From contig NZ_CP029287.2 of NCBI RefSeq assembly GCF_003201675.2, positions 558,001 to 622,000 on the forward strand: a stretch of DNA of 64,000 nt, written 5' to 3'. The position numbers and the translations under genes are program-made. This DNA is from Metallosphaera hakonensis JCM 8857 = DSM 7519. GTDB lineage: Archaea > Thermoproteota > Thermoprotei_A > Sulfolobales > Sulfolobaceae. Every line of letters starts with the position of its first letter. The stretch's first letter is position 1. Positions 18,762-27,961 of the stretch are shown here, in pieces. Below the pieces are notes generated by a model, which was not told where the DNA came from, made no database searches, and saw nothing but the letters and a program-made list of their open reading frames with translations.

Positions 18762-19866
18762 TCACATTCTAAACCTTAACTTGCCCACCATTCCGCTAAA
18801 GGTCTTCCTTACCCACTCGGCCTCTGGAATTTCCTCACCCACTAGGTAAACCTTGGTGCCATATTTCTCGGCTTCCTGAACCATTTTTTCATTCTCCGGA
18901 TTTCCGTCATCGAAAACTATTAACGTATCCACAGCGCCCATTTGTAACGCCTTATTTATTTCCTCTTTTCCGTAGACGACTAGGCCATCGTCCTTAGCCA
19001 AATGATACTTGAGCTCCTCAATGAAGTCTTCAACCTCAATGTATTTCTGGTTCTTCAAGAGGTCCCTGGACTTCATCACCATCTCCCTAAGTCCGGCCTC
19101 GCCCTGATATCCTATGTCAACTAAGGGTAACATTATGAGTTTCTTCAATCTATAGTCGATATAATCTGAGTCGTAGAAGTCCTTTTTTGCATAGCCTGGG
19201 CCACCTAACAGTACTCCCTTCAACCTGCCTGACTCAAGGATTGGGAGGAAATAGTTGTTGACCTTTTCTCCGAAACTCTTGAGGAAATCGTGATAGAGTT
19301 CCTCGATTATTCTGTCAATTCTTCTCTGGCTTTGTCCTCCCATCATATGTTTTCCTGGAACATAGCCTTCCATCTCCTCTAATACTTCTATCCTTGAACC
19401 CCTCAGTACTCCAATAGTTCCTTGATCTCTTTCCACGATTAATAGACCGAAAACCTCAGACACTTCTACCATGTCTTCCAAGAACTCAGTATGGAATTGC
19501 TTGTCTGTCCTATAGAAATAGATTGTAACTTTTTCTGGAGGGGAGAACATATAGCACTTGAACTCGTTAGTATCGAAGTTCTCTCCACAGAATAGAACTA
19601 ACCCGTTCTCAGGGACTTTGTTCATGGTCACTAATCTATCTATTGCTGTCGTAATAGCGGACTCAACGGCATCTCGGGTTCTTTTTAACTTAATATTTTG
19701 AGAAATTGACGCCTCCTGTCGTAACATATTAACTACGTCCGACACTGGCCTACCAGGTGGTATATACAGGGACAGCAGCACCGTGGCAGGGGCACTCCAT
19801 TTCTTTAGCTCCCTTAGAAGTACCTTTAACTCTTGCCTGCTTATGAGATACTTGTCAAAGACTCAT
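18762..19866 (-). CDS. prf1: Peptide chain release factor aRF1, requires +1 frameshift
   Basis: aRF1 recognises all three stop codons and triggers peptidyl-tRNA hydrolysis. The GGQ motif is present ([11 protein letters not shown]), with the NIKS-equivalent as NIKLKRTR. The longest conventional ORF (start GTG 19781, 339 aa) lacks the family N terminus, but the missing piece [20 protein letters not shown] is encoded just upstream in the same frame without any ATG, GTG or TTG. An ATG at 19866 reads Met-Ser-Leu then UGA; a +1 slip at CTTTGAC (19860-19854) joins it to that frame, giving 367 residues. A TTTTATAAG box (19905-19897) would place the RNA start about 9 bases before this ATG. A one-base sequencing error in TTT is the alternative. 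Confidence 0.85.
19854..19866 (-). promoter_or_regulatory. Putative RF2-like frameshift site CTT TGA C
   Basis: On the minus strand the aRF1 message would begin ATG AGT CTT TGA C. The CUU UGA C heptamer is identical to the +1 shift site of bacterial prfB (RF2). The in-frame UGA is codon 4. A short match to the archaeal Shine-Dalgarno region (TGATC, then GGG directly before ATG) precedes it, but there is no internal Shine-Dalgarno stimulator between ATG and the shift site, unlike prfB. Confidence 0.5.
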
Positions 19867-20011
19867 CCCAGATCAAATTACCATTAGAAAAGAGGACTTA
19901 TAAAAGTGATGTGTATTGTGATCCAAAGATCCTATCTAAATTAGTGGTTCATTAATATACGAGTCGTCAGATACGAAAACGTTATTATTTGATTTCTAGG
20001 GATATCAAGTA

Positions 20012-20098
<87 letters not shown>

Positions 20099-20420
20099 TA
20101 CATATTTTGTTGCCTAGGTGTAATGCCTAGGATATTTTCACTTGGCTGGTAACTTTCTTGAATCTTCTGTTCCCTGCGTTACAGAGCGACCCTGGCTCCT
20201 TGTTAAAAGAGAAAATAGAAATCTCCGGTTCACATACTCTCTAAAGTCTCCATGAGCTTGTTACTTACTAAGTGGAATGGCATTTTTCAACCGAGATATG
20301 CAGCTCTATCGTTAAACCTAGGCCTTCCTATCTCCTCACGCTTGAGAGTATATTTCTTCGTAATGCTAATTTGAGTAGCAGAGATCACAGAAATATATTT
20401 GAGTAACTTCTGTATCTCTC
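20099..20420. other. Intergenic region after tRNA-Leu
   Basis: The 322 bp downstream of the tRNA contain two TGCCTAGG repeats (about 20110-20131), T-rich sequence suited to tRNA 3' processing/termination, and at the right end an ATATATTT box (20393-20400) correctly spaced for a start at 20421. There is no copy of the tRNA 3' end and no integrase, so no integrated element is suggested. Confidence 0.5.
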
Positions 20421-20513
20421 ATGGTGTTTAAGAGCACTTACGCTCCAAGCCCTATGGAGTCTATGAAAAGGAAGATGAAAACAAACGTTGAGATGAGTGA
20501 TGAAGATTCCTAG
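20421..20513 (+). CDS. Possible leader ORF (30 aa) ahead of RNA methyltransferase
   Basis: An ATG 21-28 bases after an ATATATTT box opens a 30-codon basic ORF (starting MVFKSTYAPSPMESMKRK) that overlaps the start of the RNA methyltransferase gene in another frame. The promoter spacing suggests it is the first ORF on a leaderless mRNA, which could couple translation of the downstream gene. It may instead be a chance ORF in the 5' untranslated region. Confidence 0.25.
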   Translation: MVFKSTYAPSPMESMKRKMKTNVEMSDEDS

Positions 20514-21618
20514 TCCAGCTGATGAAAAGGATATTTGCAAGGAGATCATAGTAAGGGCCCTAGGAAATTTGGACAAACTATCAGTGGAGGCAAGCTTTAA
20601 TAATGCGGTGAGGAATTTCCGGGAAAGACCTGAGGGTTGTTTCGAACTCTATCAGAGGGTTTTATGGTCCCTACCACACGTTAACAGAGTATTTCCAGGC
20701 TTACAAGTGAAATCGAGAGAGGCAGTGGACTTAGCTTTACTGGTAGGTCCAGATCCCTTCTCATTACCCAAATGGATAATCGATAGAATTAAACCTCTGC
20801 TAGGTGAGAATGGTCTCTCTAACATCCTAAAAAGGAAGACTTGGGTTAGAATCAATACCTTGAGAGGATGCAGGGAGGCTACCATCAATAAAATCAGTGA
20901 AAGGAACTACAAGTTCAAAGTTGACGATGACGTGGATTTCCTTCTTGAATGGATAAGTCCAAAAATATCATCTACCAAGGAATTCAGGAACGGCCTCCTT
21001 ATACCTCAAGATAAGTCCAGTGTTTTCGTAATAAGGGCACTAGATCCCAAACCTGGAGAGACCATTTTAGAGATAGGCAGTGCACCTGGAACCAAAACTT
21101 CCTTGATCCAGCAATTTACAGAGAACCAGGCTTACGTAATTGGCGTAGATACCTCAAGCCACCGAATCGAGGTAGAAAGAAAGCTACTCAAGAGATGGGG
21201 AGTCAAGAACGTTGATCTAGTTCTTGCTGACGGTGCGAACGTCTCACTAAGGAATGTGGACAAAATCTTAATCGATGCACCTTGCACAAATAGTGGTACC
21301 ATAAATGTGGATCCGTCAATCCCTCTTCGGTTAACCAAGGAAGAATTAATGAAATTAAAGAGAATCCAGAAGGAAATTCTAAAAAACGCAATGACCCAGG
21401 AAGTCCCCGTGGTTTACTCGACCTGTTCCCTCTTTCCTGAAGAGGGTGAACTGCAGGTGGAAAGCTATTCCGATCTTCTAGTTAAGTTAACTGACGATCC
21501 AAGGCATATGGGTTACAGGAAGTCCAAAGTGTGGATGAGAGTAATGAGGACTTATCCGCACGTTGATTTCTCAGAAGGATTCTTCATTGCAAAGATCGAT
21601 CCGTCCAGGAAGAACTAA
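20497..21618 (+). CDS. RNA m5C methyltransferase (NSUN/RsmB/Trm4 family)
   Basis: A 373-residue (or 372 from ATG 20500) SAM-dependent RNA cytosine-C5 methyltransferase. Motif I is EIGSAPGTKTS (about 192-202); the two catalytic cysteines are in LIDAPCTNSG (Cys263, motif IV) and VVYSTCSLFPEE (Cys310, motif VI). The N-terminal part resembles the NusB/RsmB-like or PUA-like RNA-binding extension, not clearly assigned. The target (tRNA or rRNA) cannot be read from the sequence. The GTG at 20497 is directly followed by ATG; the latter is the likelier start. Confidence 0.85.
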   Translation: MMKIPSPADEKDICKEIIVRALGNLDKLSVEASFNNAVRNFRERPEGCFELYQRVLWSLPHVNRVFPGLQVKSREAVDLALLVGPDPFSLPKWIIDRIKPLLGENGLSNILKRKTWVRINTLRGCREATINKISERNYKFKVDDDVDFLLEWISPKISSTKEFRNGLLIPQDKSSVFVIRALDPKPGETILEIGSAPGTKTSLIQQFTENQAYVIGVDTSSHRIEVERKLLKRWGVKNVDLVLADGANVSLRNVDKILIDAPCTNSGTINVDPSIPLRLTKEELMKLKRIQKEILKNAMTQEVPVVYSTCSLFPEEGELQVESYSDLLVKLTDDPRHMGYRKSKVWMRVMRTYPHVDFSEGFFIAKIDPSRKN

Positions 21619-22059
21619 GGTAATTAAGTATGGCCTTCAGGGAAGCTGAGATCTTCGATGGTTTTAGAGGTTAACGGGCTTCCTGCGCATTATCTTGTTA
21701 TGGTATGTGATAAAAAATTTAGATTTAAATTTATCTTTACGTAAGCAATTACTAATTTTTTCATTCTAGAAATTGCCCGGCATCTCCCTAATTCAGTTCC
21801 AAGCTCAACCATGACTCCCTATGAGATCAAGGGTCCTCAAGAACAAGATAAGTCGAAGGGTAGGGATAACCCTCTTGACATGGGGGAAGATACGTAGAAA
21901 CTCATTCCCTGTCCATTGGACTATACGTAAAAAGAAAATACAGGGGATTACCCGATCTGCCTAAAACTTAGTATCGTTCCAACGGTATTTCTGTGAATGC
22001 TTAAATAGCTAATTAACTCCATGCACAAGTTTTTTAGTTGAACACTCTTCACCTTCTTC
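21619..22059. other. Intergenic region, promoter of aminopeptidase
   Basis: The 441-bp gap holds T-rich sequence after the methyltransferase gene (TTTTTT near 21757) that may terminate its transcript, and a CTTAAATA box (about 21999-22006) that would start the aminopeptidase RNA with a leader of roughly 30 bases. I saw no ORF of coding character, RNA gene or repeat. Confidence 0.5.
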
Positions 22060-24396
22060 ATGCGTATACATTCATATGATATCTATGTGGATTTTAATTT
22101 CAAGGAACTGACTTATAATGGAACAGAAACCATTTCTCTTGAAACAGACGGTGAAATTGAGCTGGATGCATCTGGCGTAGAAGTGTCCAAGGTTGTAGTG
22201 GAAGGGAAGGAGATTCCCTTTGAGACATCAGACAATAAGGTTAAGATAAAGACTACAAAAATCTCAGGTAATATCATAGTTAATTTCTCTGGTAAGGTAA
22301 AGGAATCATTGGTGGGAATTTACAAGGCTCCATATAACGGAACCTACATGATATCAACGCAGTTCGAGTCCAGTCACGCTAGGGAGTTCATACCTTGTGT
22401 AGATCATCCTGCGTTCAAGGCGAAGTTTAAACTAACAATCGCAGTTGACAAAGGCCTCCAGGTAATATCCAATATGCCCCTGAAGGAGATGAAAGAAGAC
22501 AAGGGCAAAGTGATATACGCATTTCATGAGACACCACCAATGTCAACCTATCTGCTTTATGTGGGAATAGGGAAGTTTGAGGAATTCAAGTTACAAAACA
22601 ATCCAGAAATAATAGTTGCTACAATTCCTGGCAAACTATCCAAGGCTAAAATGCCAGCTGAATTTGCCAGAGATTTTATTAGAAAATATGAGGAGTATTA
22701 TGGCATCAAGTATCAATTGCCTAAGGTTCACCTAATCGCGGTGCCTGAATTCGCATTTGGGGCCATGGAGAATTGGGGGGCCATTACTTTCAGGGAGACC
22801 GCCCTATTAGCTGACGAGAAATCAGGCTTCTCATCTATAAGAAGAGTGGCAGAGGTAGTAGCCCATGAACTCGCTCACCAATGGTTTGGGGATCTCGTTA
22901 CAATGAAATGGTGGAACGATCTTTGGCTAAACGAGAGTTTCGCCACGTTCATGAGTTACAAGATAATTGATATGTTAAGGCCTGAGTGGGACATGTGGGC
23001 TGAGTTCCTACTGGATGAAACCGCGGGTGCCCTACTTAAGGACTCAATTCCTACCACTCACCCAGTTGAGACCAAGGTAAATACCCCTGAGGAAGTGGAG
23101 CAGATCTTTGATGATATAAGCTATGGCAAAGGTGCATCCATCCTTAGAATGATTGAGTCCTACCTGGGAAAAGACGATTTCAGAAAGGGAATCTCAACAT
23201 ATCTACAGAGGTATAGTTTCGGTAATGCAGAAGGAAAAGACTTGTGGCAAAGCCTAGAGGAGGCCTCTGGTAAACCCGTATCACGGTTAATGCCACACTG
23301 GATATTGGAGGAAGGCTATCCCATGGTAAGAGTCCAGATCGTAGGAGATGAAATCGTTCTTACCCAGGAAAGATTCGGAATACTACCCGTTCCTGACAAG
23401 GTCTATCCTATCCCCCTAACACTTGTGATAAATGGAGAGAGGAAGGACCTACTCATGGAGAGTAAGACCGTCAGGATTAAGGTCGGGACTGTTAACCAGA
23501 TAAAGGTTAACTTAGGTAAGTCAGGATTCTACAGGGTCCTATATGAAAACCTGGACCCCGTATTTAAAACCGATATGACGCCAGAGGAGCAGTGGGGGCT
23601 GATAAACGATTACTACGCCTTCTTCTTAGCAGGCAAGGTTAGCAAAGACGAATATCTAAAGGTAGTCGAGTTCCTAATGAACTCAGACCATCATCTGCCT
23701 GTTCTGGAACTTGCAGACCAGCTATCTATCCTTTACGCCATTAACACTGAAAAGTACGGGAAAGTAGCTAGGGATTTCCACGTGAAACAGGTGGAGAAAT
23801 GGAGCAGGAGAGACGATCCAATTGGAAGAAGAACCTATTCCCAACTGGCGGTAAACCTATCTAAGATGGACGAGAGCTTTGCAAGGTCCCTTGCAAGCAG
23901 GTTCCAGGAATATGAGCAACTCGATGGGGATCTTAGATCTGCAGTAGCTGTGGCCTATGCTGTTAGTGGGGGGTCCCAGGTATTAGACGAGATGTTAACT
24001 CGATATAAAAGCTCAAAATTTGACGAGGATAAAACTAGGTTACTTAACGCAATGCTTTCCATGAAATCGCCACACACAGTGGTAAATGTGCTAAGTATGG
24101 TCTTCACTGGGGAAATGAAGAAGCAGGATATAATTAGGTCAATACAATACTCATTGTTCTATCCGTCGGTTAGGGAGGCAGTCTGGGAATGGATGAAGAT
24201 TCACTCCAGGAAAGTCTCGGAAATATATGGAGGAACAGGGATTTTCGGGAGAGTCATGGCTGACGTAATACCCCTCCTTGGTATAGGAAGGGAGAAGGAG
24301 GTGGAGAAGTTCTTCACTGAAAACCCAATTAAGGGCGCAGAGAAGGGTATACAACAGGGGTTGGAGATACTTAAGGCCTTTTCAAGGGTTGCATAG
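22060..24396 (+). CDS. M1 family zinc aminopeptidase
   Basis: A 778-residue M1 (gluzincin) aminopeptidase like tricorn-interacting factor F2/F3 and Sulfolobus Ape. The exopeptidase motif GAMENWG is at 234-240, the zinc motif HELAH at 269-273, and the third ligand Glu in LWLNESFATF near 292. It acts in the cytoplasm on peptides released by the proteasome or tricorn-like proteases; no signal peptide. Length and domain order (beta-sandwich, thermolysin-like, beta, helical C terminus) are normal. Its 3' end overlaps the convergent 235-aa gene by 26 bp. Confidence 0.95.
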   Translation: MRIHSYDIYVDFNFKELTYNGTETISLETDGEIELDASGVEVSKVVVEGKEIPFETSDNKVKIKTTKISGNIIVNFSGKVKESLVGIYKAPYNGTYMISTQFESSHAREFIPCVDHPAFKAKFKLTIAVDKGLQVISNMPLKEMKEDKGKVIYAFHETPPMSTYLLYVGIGKFEEFKLQNNPEIIVATIPGKLSKAKMPAEFARDFIRKYEEYYGIKYQLPKVHLIAVPEFAFGAMENWGAITFRETALLADEKSGFSSIRRVAEVVAHELAHQWFGDLVTMKWWNDLWLNESFATFMSYKIIDMLRPEWDMWAEFLLDETAGALLKDSIPTTHPVETKVNTPEEVEQIFDDISYGKGASILRMIESYLGKDDFRKGISTYLQRYSFGNAEGKDLWQSLEEASGKPVSRLMPHWILEEGYPMVRVQIVGDEIVLTQERFGILPVPDKVYPIPLTLVINGERKDLLMESKTVRIKVGTVNQIKVNLGKSGFYRVLYENLDPVFKTDMTPEEQWGLINDYYAFFLAGKVSKDEYLKVVEFLMNSDHHLPVLELADQLSILYAINTEKYGKVARDFHVKQVEKWSRRDDPIGRRTYSQLAVNLSKMDESFARSLASRFQEYEQLDGDLRSAVAVAYAVSGGSQVLDEMLTRYKSSKFDEDKTRLLNAMLSMKSPHTVVNVLSMVFTGEMKKQDIIRSIQYSLFYPSVREAVWEWMKIHSRKVSEIYGGTGIFGRVMADVIPLLGIGREKEVEKFFTENPIKGAEKGIQQGLEILKAFSRVA

Positions 24397-25078
24397 ATAG
24401 AACCAGGTTAATGATTTTTATCGCATCCTCTTTACTTATGTCAGTTATAACATGATATCCCTTCTCTTTCTCGGTTTCTAGGGGAGTGGAGGTTATAATT
24501 GCTGAGGAGTCTGATATGATAATACTGAAACTAATTTCGAAGTCAGTCTCTACGACGTGTAGATGTTTGATGAGGCTCTCTCTTACTCCCTTGTATTCCT
24601 CGTTTATTCTTTCCTTGTTTTCCACCTTCACTGCGACTTCCTCTCTGCAGCTTTTCCTTCGTTTGTAAGATAAGTAAGTTATGTAGTAGAGAACACCTAA
24701 ACCAATGAAAATTGATAATAATATATCTAACCCCCTGAACCCTCGTAGGAGGAGTACAATCCAGGTAGCCCCAACAATAACGAGAACTATCCACGGTATT
24801 CTAGAGTATAGCTCGATCTTCTCTGAAAGTTCGCGAATTTCTTGGGATATCTTTTCCTCTTCGTCTTTCATGTAACTCTTCGCTCTGTTTTCCAGCCATC
24901 TCGCCCAGTTCAGGTCGGATGTGATCAAGTTAACATCGATTCCGCTTCCTGCCTTCCTCAGAAGGTCTTGAGCAATCAAATCGTTTATCCTGTCAGTGAG
25001 TATTTCAATTATCTCGGTTGCTGAATTTATCATTTTACCTACTCTATCGAATACTTCTTGAGTATCCACAACCTCCAA
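24371..25078 (-). CDS. Hypothetical membrane protein (235 aa)
   Basis: A 235-residue protein with an N-terminal helical/charged domain (about 1-90), a central pair of membrane helices (IPWIVLVIVGATWIVLLL and ILLSIFIGLGVLYYITYL, about 93-131) and a soluble alpha/beta C-terminal domain (SFSIIISDSSAIITST). The family is unknown. It follows leuS by 8 bp on the same strand, so it is probably co-transcribed with leucyl-tRNA synthetase, but nothing in it suggests a tRNA role. Confidence 0.65.
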   Translation of the reverse strand: MEVVDTQEVFDRVGKMINSATEIIEILTDRINDLIAQDLLRKAGSGIDVNLITSDLNWARWLENRAKSYMKDEEEKISQEIRELSEKIELYSRIPWIVLVIVGATWIVLLLRGFRGLDILLSIFIGLGVLYYITYLSYKRRKSCREEVAVKVENKERINEEYKGVRESLIKHLHVVETDFEISFSIIISDSSAIITSTPLETEKEKGYHVITDISKEDAIKIINLVLSMQPLKRP

Positions 25079-25086
25079 GTTCTCAC

Positions 25087-27921
25087 CTAAATGATTACGA
25101 TCCCCGGCATTAGAGGTAGTGCATTGAATTTCTTTCCCTTAATGTCGGGAGCAGTTACCTCATCTGACCTGTATACCTGGATCTCGTCAACGTCAAGCCT
25201 TCTCATCAGGAAGTTCAGGTTTTCAGTTATGGTCTTGAATTCATCTATTGGATATATGATAATGAAATCCTTCAAGACCTGTGGAAGATATTGTATTCTC
25301 TCAATAATGGATCTCAAGTACTCCTCGCGCTGCCCAGTCATGGAGCTCAATTCCCTTATGTTTTTTCTCTCCTTCAACCCCCTCAATACGGTCCTAAGTA
25401 CTCCAAGTTCATCAGTATTGGACACGTAAATCACGAGCTTCTCCGGTTGCTTATTAGCGAGAGAGGATATCTCTCTTACCTGGTCAATCAAGTATCTGAT
25501 GTACTCCAACTGAACTACAGCCTGGCCATCAACTACAAGCTCTTCAGGGGATGGGAACTTCTTCACCGAAACGAAGTCTTCATTGAATATGTGCCATATT
25601 TCCTCAGCTATATGTGGAGCTCCTGGGGCCAGAAGCCTTACCCATATGTTGATAACCTTAGTGAGAACGGAGGGCTTAGGATTATTTACCATACTGAGGT
25701 AGTCCCTTAATATCTCATAGAACTCGTAAAGGATTATGTTAAAGGCTTTCCTCAAATCCATGGAGTTCATAAGTCTTGAGACTTCATCGACCTTGTAATG
25801 TACAATGGATAACAGCCATTTCTCAGGAAGCTCCATGGATTCGTTCTCCTTCAACTTGGAGACGTTGACTGCTAAATCGTACATTCTCCTCAGCTGATCG
25901 GTGACGGCCTTGACTGAATTAACGTCGAAATCAGTGTCTTCAGCAAGCTCCGATGAAACCGTCAACGAGAGCCTAACTGGATCAACTCCGTACTCCTCTA
26001 TCGCGCGATACAGGGGATAAATGTTCCTGAAACTTTTGCTCATTTTCTTTCCTCCTACCCTAACGAAACCATTAACAACAATTCTTCGGGGGAGGAAATT
26101 CTCTCCAAAAATAGCTAAGTGATTATAAAGCAGGTATGGGAGGTGGTTTTGGACTAGGTCTCTCCCGCTGTGTCTCGAGTCCAGAGGATACCAATAGTTG
26201 AACTCTTCCCTTAGGGACTTCAACTCATCCACGCTCATTCCGGTTACCTTGGAGATCTCAGTGGGATCTCCTTGCCCTAACATAACGTAGTCCCAGAACT
26301 GATCGGAGAGTTTCTCTGGATCTACTTTCAGTTTATGTGAGATCGTGTAGAACGCCGTGTATATTGTTGAATCGCTTAGACTATCTACTATTTGGGTCTC
26401 ATCCCAGGGCAACCTTACTCCAAGTCCTCGGCTCCTGGAGCAGGCCCTCCTCTTCATGGAGAATATGGCCTTGGCCATGTCTTTCTTTGCCTCCTCAGGA
26501 ACGACCTCAACCCGGTCTAGGGCTTTCATGGTCCAGGACTTCCACAGAGGATTGTCATATGCCACATACCATTGATCTCTAATCACCTTGACCACGATCT
26601 CAGCTCCGCATCTACAATAAACTGGCCCATTTGATATCTCATAGACCACGTCATGTTTACCCAAACTTCTAAGGAGTTCCACAGTCGCTTTCCTGGCTTC
26701 TGGGACTCTCTTTCCCGATATCCTTTCCTTAACTGTGGACCTCATATAATCCGGAACCAAGTCTACAATGTCCTCTCTCATGATTCCTTTGTAATATTCC
26801 TCCCGATACAAGGAATCAATATAGTCCTTCAACTCCGCCGGGTTCTTTGTTCCAGCCAGAGTTAGGACTTCAGGACCTGGGAAGTCCCCATAGCCCTCTG
26901 TGTTAATCACAGGTATAACTTCAACCTCTCCTAGGGACTCCGAAAGTCCCAAATAGTGGAGAGGTTCATGCGCAGGAACCCCCATCACAGAACCCGTGCC
27001 AAGTTTTGAGTCCACATACTTACTTCCAACAACTTGGACATCCTTTCCCGTGATGGGGTTTCTCACCTTGAGTCCCACTAGATTTTTGCCTGCGATCTCT
27101 CTCTCAGGAACCAATTCCCTTTGATATTGTAACTTCTGAAAAGCATCCTTAGAAAGGATCCAATGGGATCCCCTGATAACCACATAAGTGGCCTCAGGAT
27201 TAATTAAAACGTAGTTGGCTCCAAAGACAGTCTCCGGTCTCGTGGTCGCTGTAGGAAAAACTAAGTCTCCACCTTCAAACTCGACCACATCCATTTCCTG
27301 AATCTCAGGTTCCACATCCCCCTTAGTGTCATGCATTCCCACTGGGAAGTTATCATTTGGGCAAAAACCCACTGCGTCGGTCGAGGTAACTATGAAACCT
27401 TTATCCTTAAGTTTTCTGAATTGCCATTTTATCAACTGCTCGAACCTGGGATCAATAGTGGTGAACTCCCTTCTCCAGTCAACGCTCAGCCCCAGAGCCT
27501 TTGCCATCTTCTTCATATCATCACGAAAGTACTCCGCAAGCTTCAAGGGATCCTGGAACTCTTTGATCCTCTCCGGGTCAATCCTATACAGGTTAATGAA
27601 GTCATTGATTATGTCCTTATCTCCCCTCTTTATTGACTCCGAGATTGAAAGTATGGGGGTGCCGGTGAACTGGAAGGCGAACGGGAACAATACGTTCCTT
27701 CCCTGCATTCTTTGATATCTGGCCACGATATCTGCGGTGACATAAGTTCTGCCATGCCCTATGTGAAGGGGACTGTTAGTGTAAGGAAAAGCGACAGTGA
27801 TGAAGTACTTCTCCGCAGAATTGGGATTAGCCTCAAATATCCTTGCGTTCTCCCATTTCTCCTGCCACTTCCTTGCGACCTCATTGAAGAATGCCGAGGA
27901 CTCCATACTCTGTATAGACAT
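25087..27921 (-). CDS. leuS: Leucyl-tRNA synthetase (archaeal/eukaryotic type)
   Basis: A 944-residue class I synthetase that charges tRNA-Leu. HIGH is at 53-56 (SPLHIGHGRTY), KMSKS is in RVGGKKMSKSFRN, and the Leu-type CP1 editing insertion is present (TATTRPETVFG, about 224-234). In the editing site the block usually ending in a catalytic Asp reads VPAHEPLHYLGL (316-327): the Asp position, near 322, is His. Sulfolobales carry two LeuRS paralogues, one divergent (LeuRS-I), and this may be it; the sequence alone does not decide. Downstream is a 235-aa membrane protein gene, upstream (40 bp) a radical SAM gene. Confidence 0.93.
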   Translation of the reverse strand: MSIQSMESSAFFNEVARKWQEKWENARIFEANPNSAEKYFITVAFPYTNSPLHIGHGRTYVTADIVARYQRMQGRNVLFPFAFQFTGTPILSISESIKRGDKDIINDFINLYRIDPERIKEFQDPLKLAEYFRDDMKKMAKALGLSVDWRREFTTIDPRFEQLIKWQFRKLKDKGFIVTSTDAVGFCPNDNFPVGMHDTKGDVEPEIQEMDVVEFEGGDLVFPTATTRPETVFGANYVLINPEATYVVIRGSHWILSKDAFQKLQYQRELVPEREIAGKNLVGLKVRNPITGKDVQVVGSKYVDSKLGTGSVMGVPAHEPLHYLGLSESLGEVEVIPVINTEGYGDFPGPEVLTLAGTKNPAELKDYIDSLYREEYYKGIMREDIVDLVPDYMRSTVKERISGKRVPEARKATVELLRSLGKHDVVYEISNGPVYCRCGAEIVVKVIRDQWYVAYDNPLWKSWTMKALDRVEVVPEEAKKDMAKAIFSMKRRACSRSRGLGVRLPWDETQIVDSLSDSTIYTAFYTISHKLKVDPEKLSDQFWDYVMLGQGDPTEISKVTGMSVDELKSLREEFNYWYPLDSRHSGRDLVQNHLPYLLYNHLAIFGENFLPRRIVVNGFVRVGGKKMSKSFRNIYPLYRAIEEYGVDPVRLSLTVSSELAEDTDFDVNSVKAVTDQLRRMYDLAVNVSKLKENESMELPEKWLLSIVHYKVDEVSRLMNSMDLRKAFNIILYEFYEILRDYLSMVNNPKPSVLTKVINIWVRLLAPGAPHIAEEIWHIFNEDFVSVKKFPSPEELVVDGQAVVQLEYIRYLIDQVREISSLANKQPEKLVIYVSNTDELGVLRTVLRGLKERKNIRELSSMTGQREEYLRSIIERIQYLPQVLKDFIIIYPIDEFKTITENLNFLMRRLDVDEIQVYRSDEVTAPDIKGKKFNALPLMPGIVII

Positions 27922-27961
27922 GCGGACCCTTTATTACTTTGTGGGGGTTCGCAGGAAGAGA

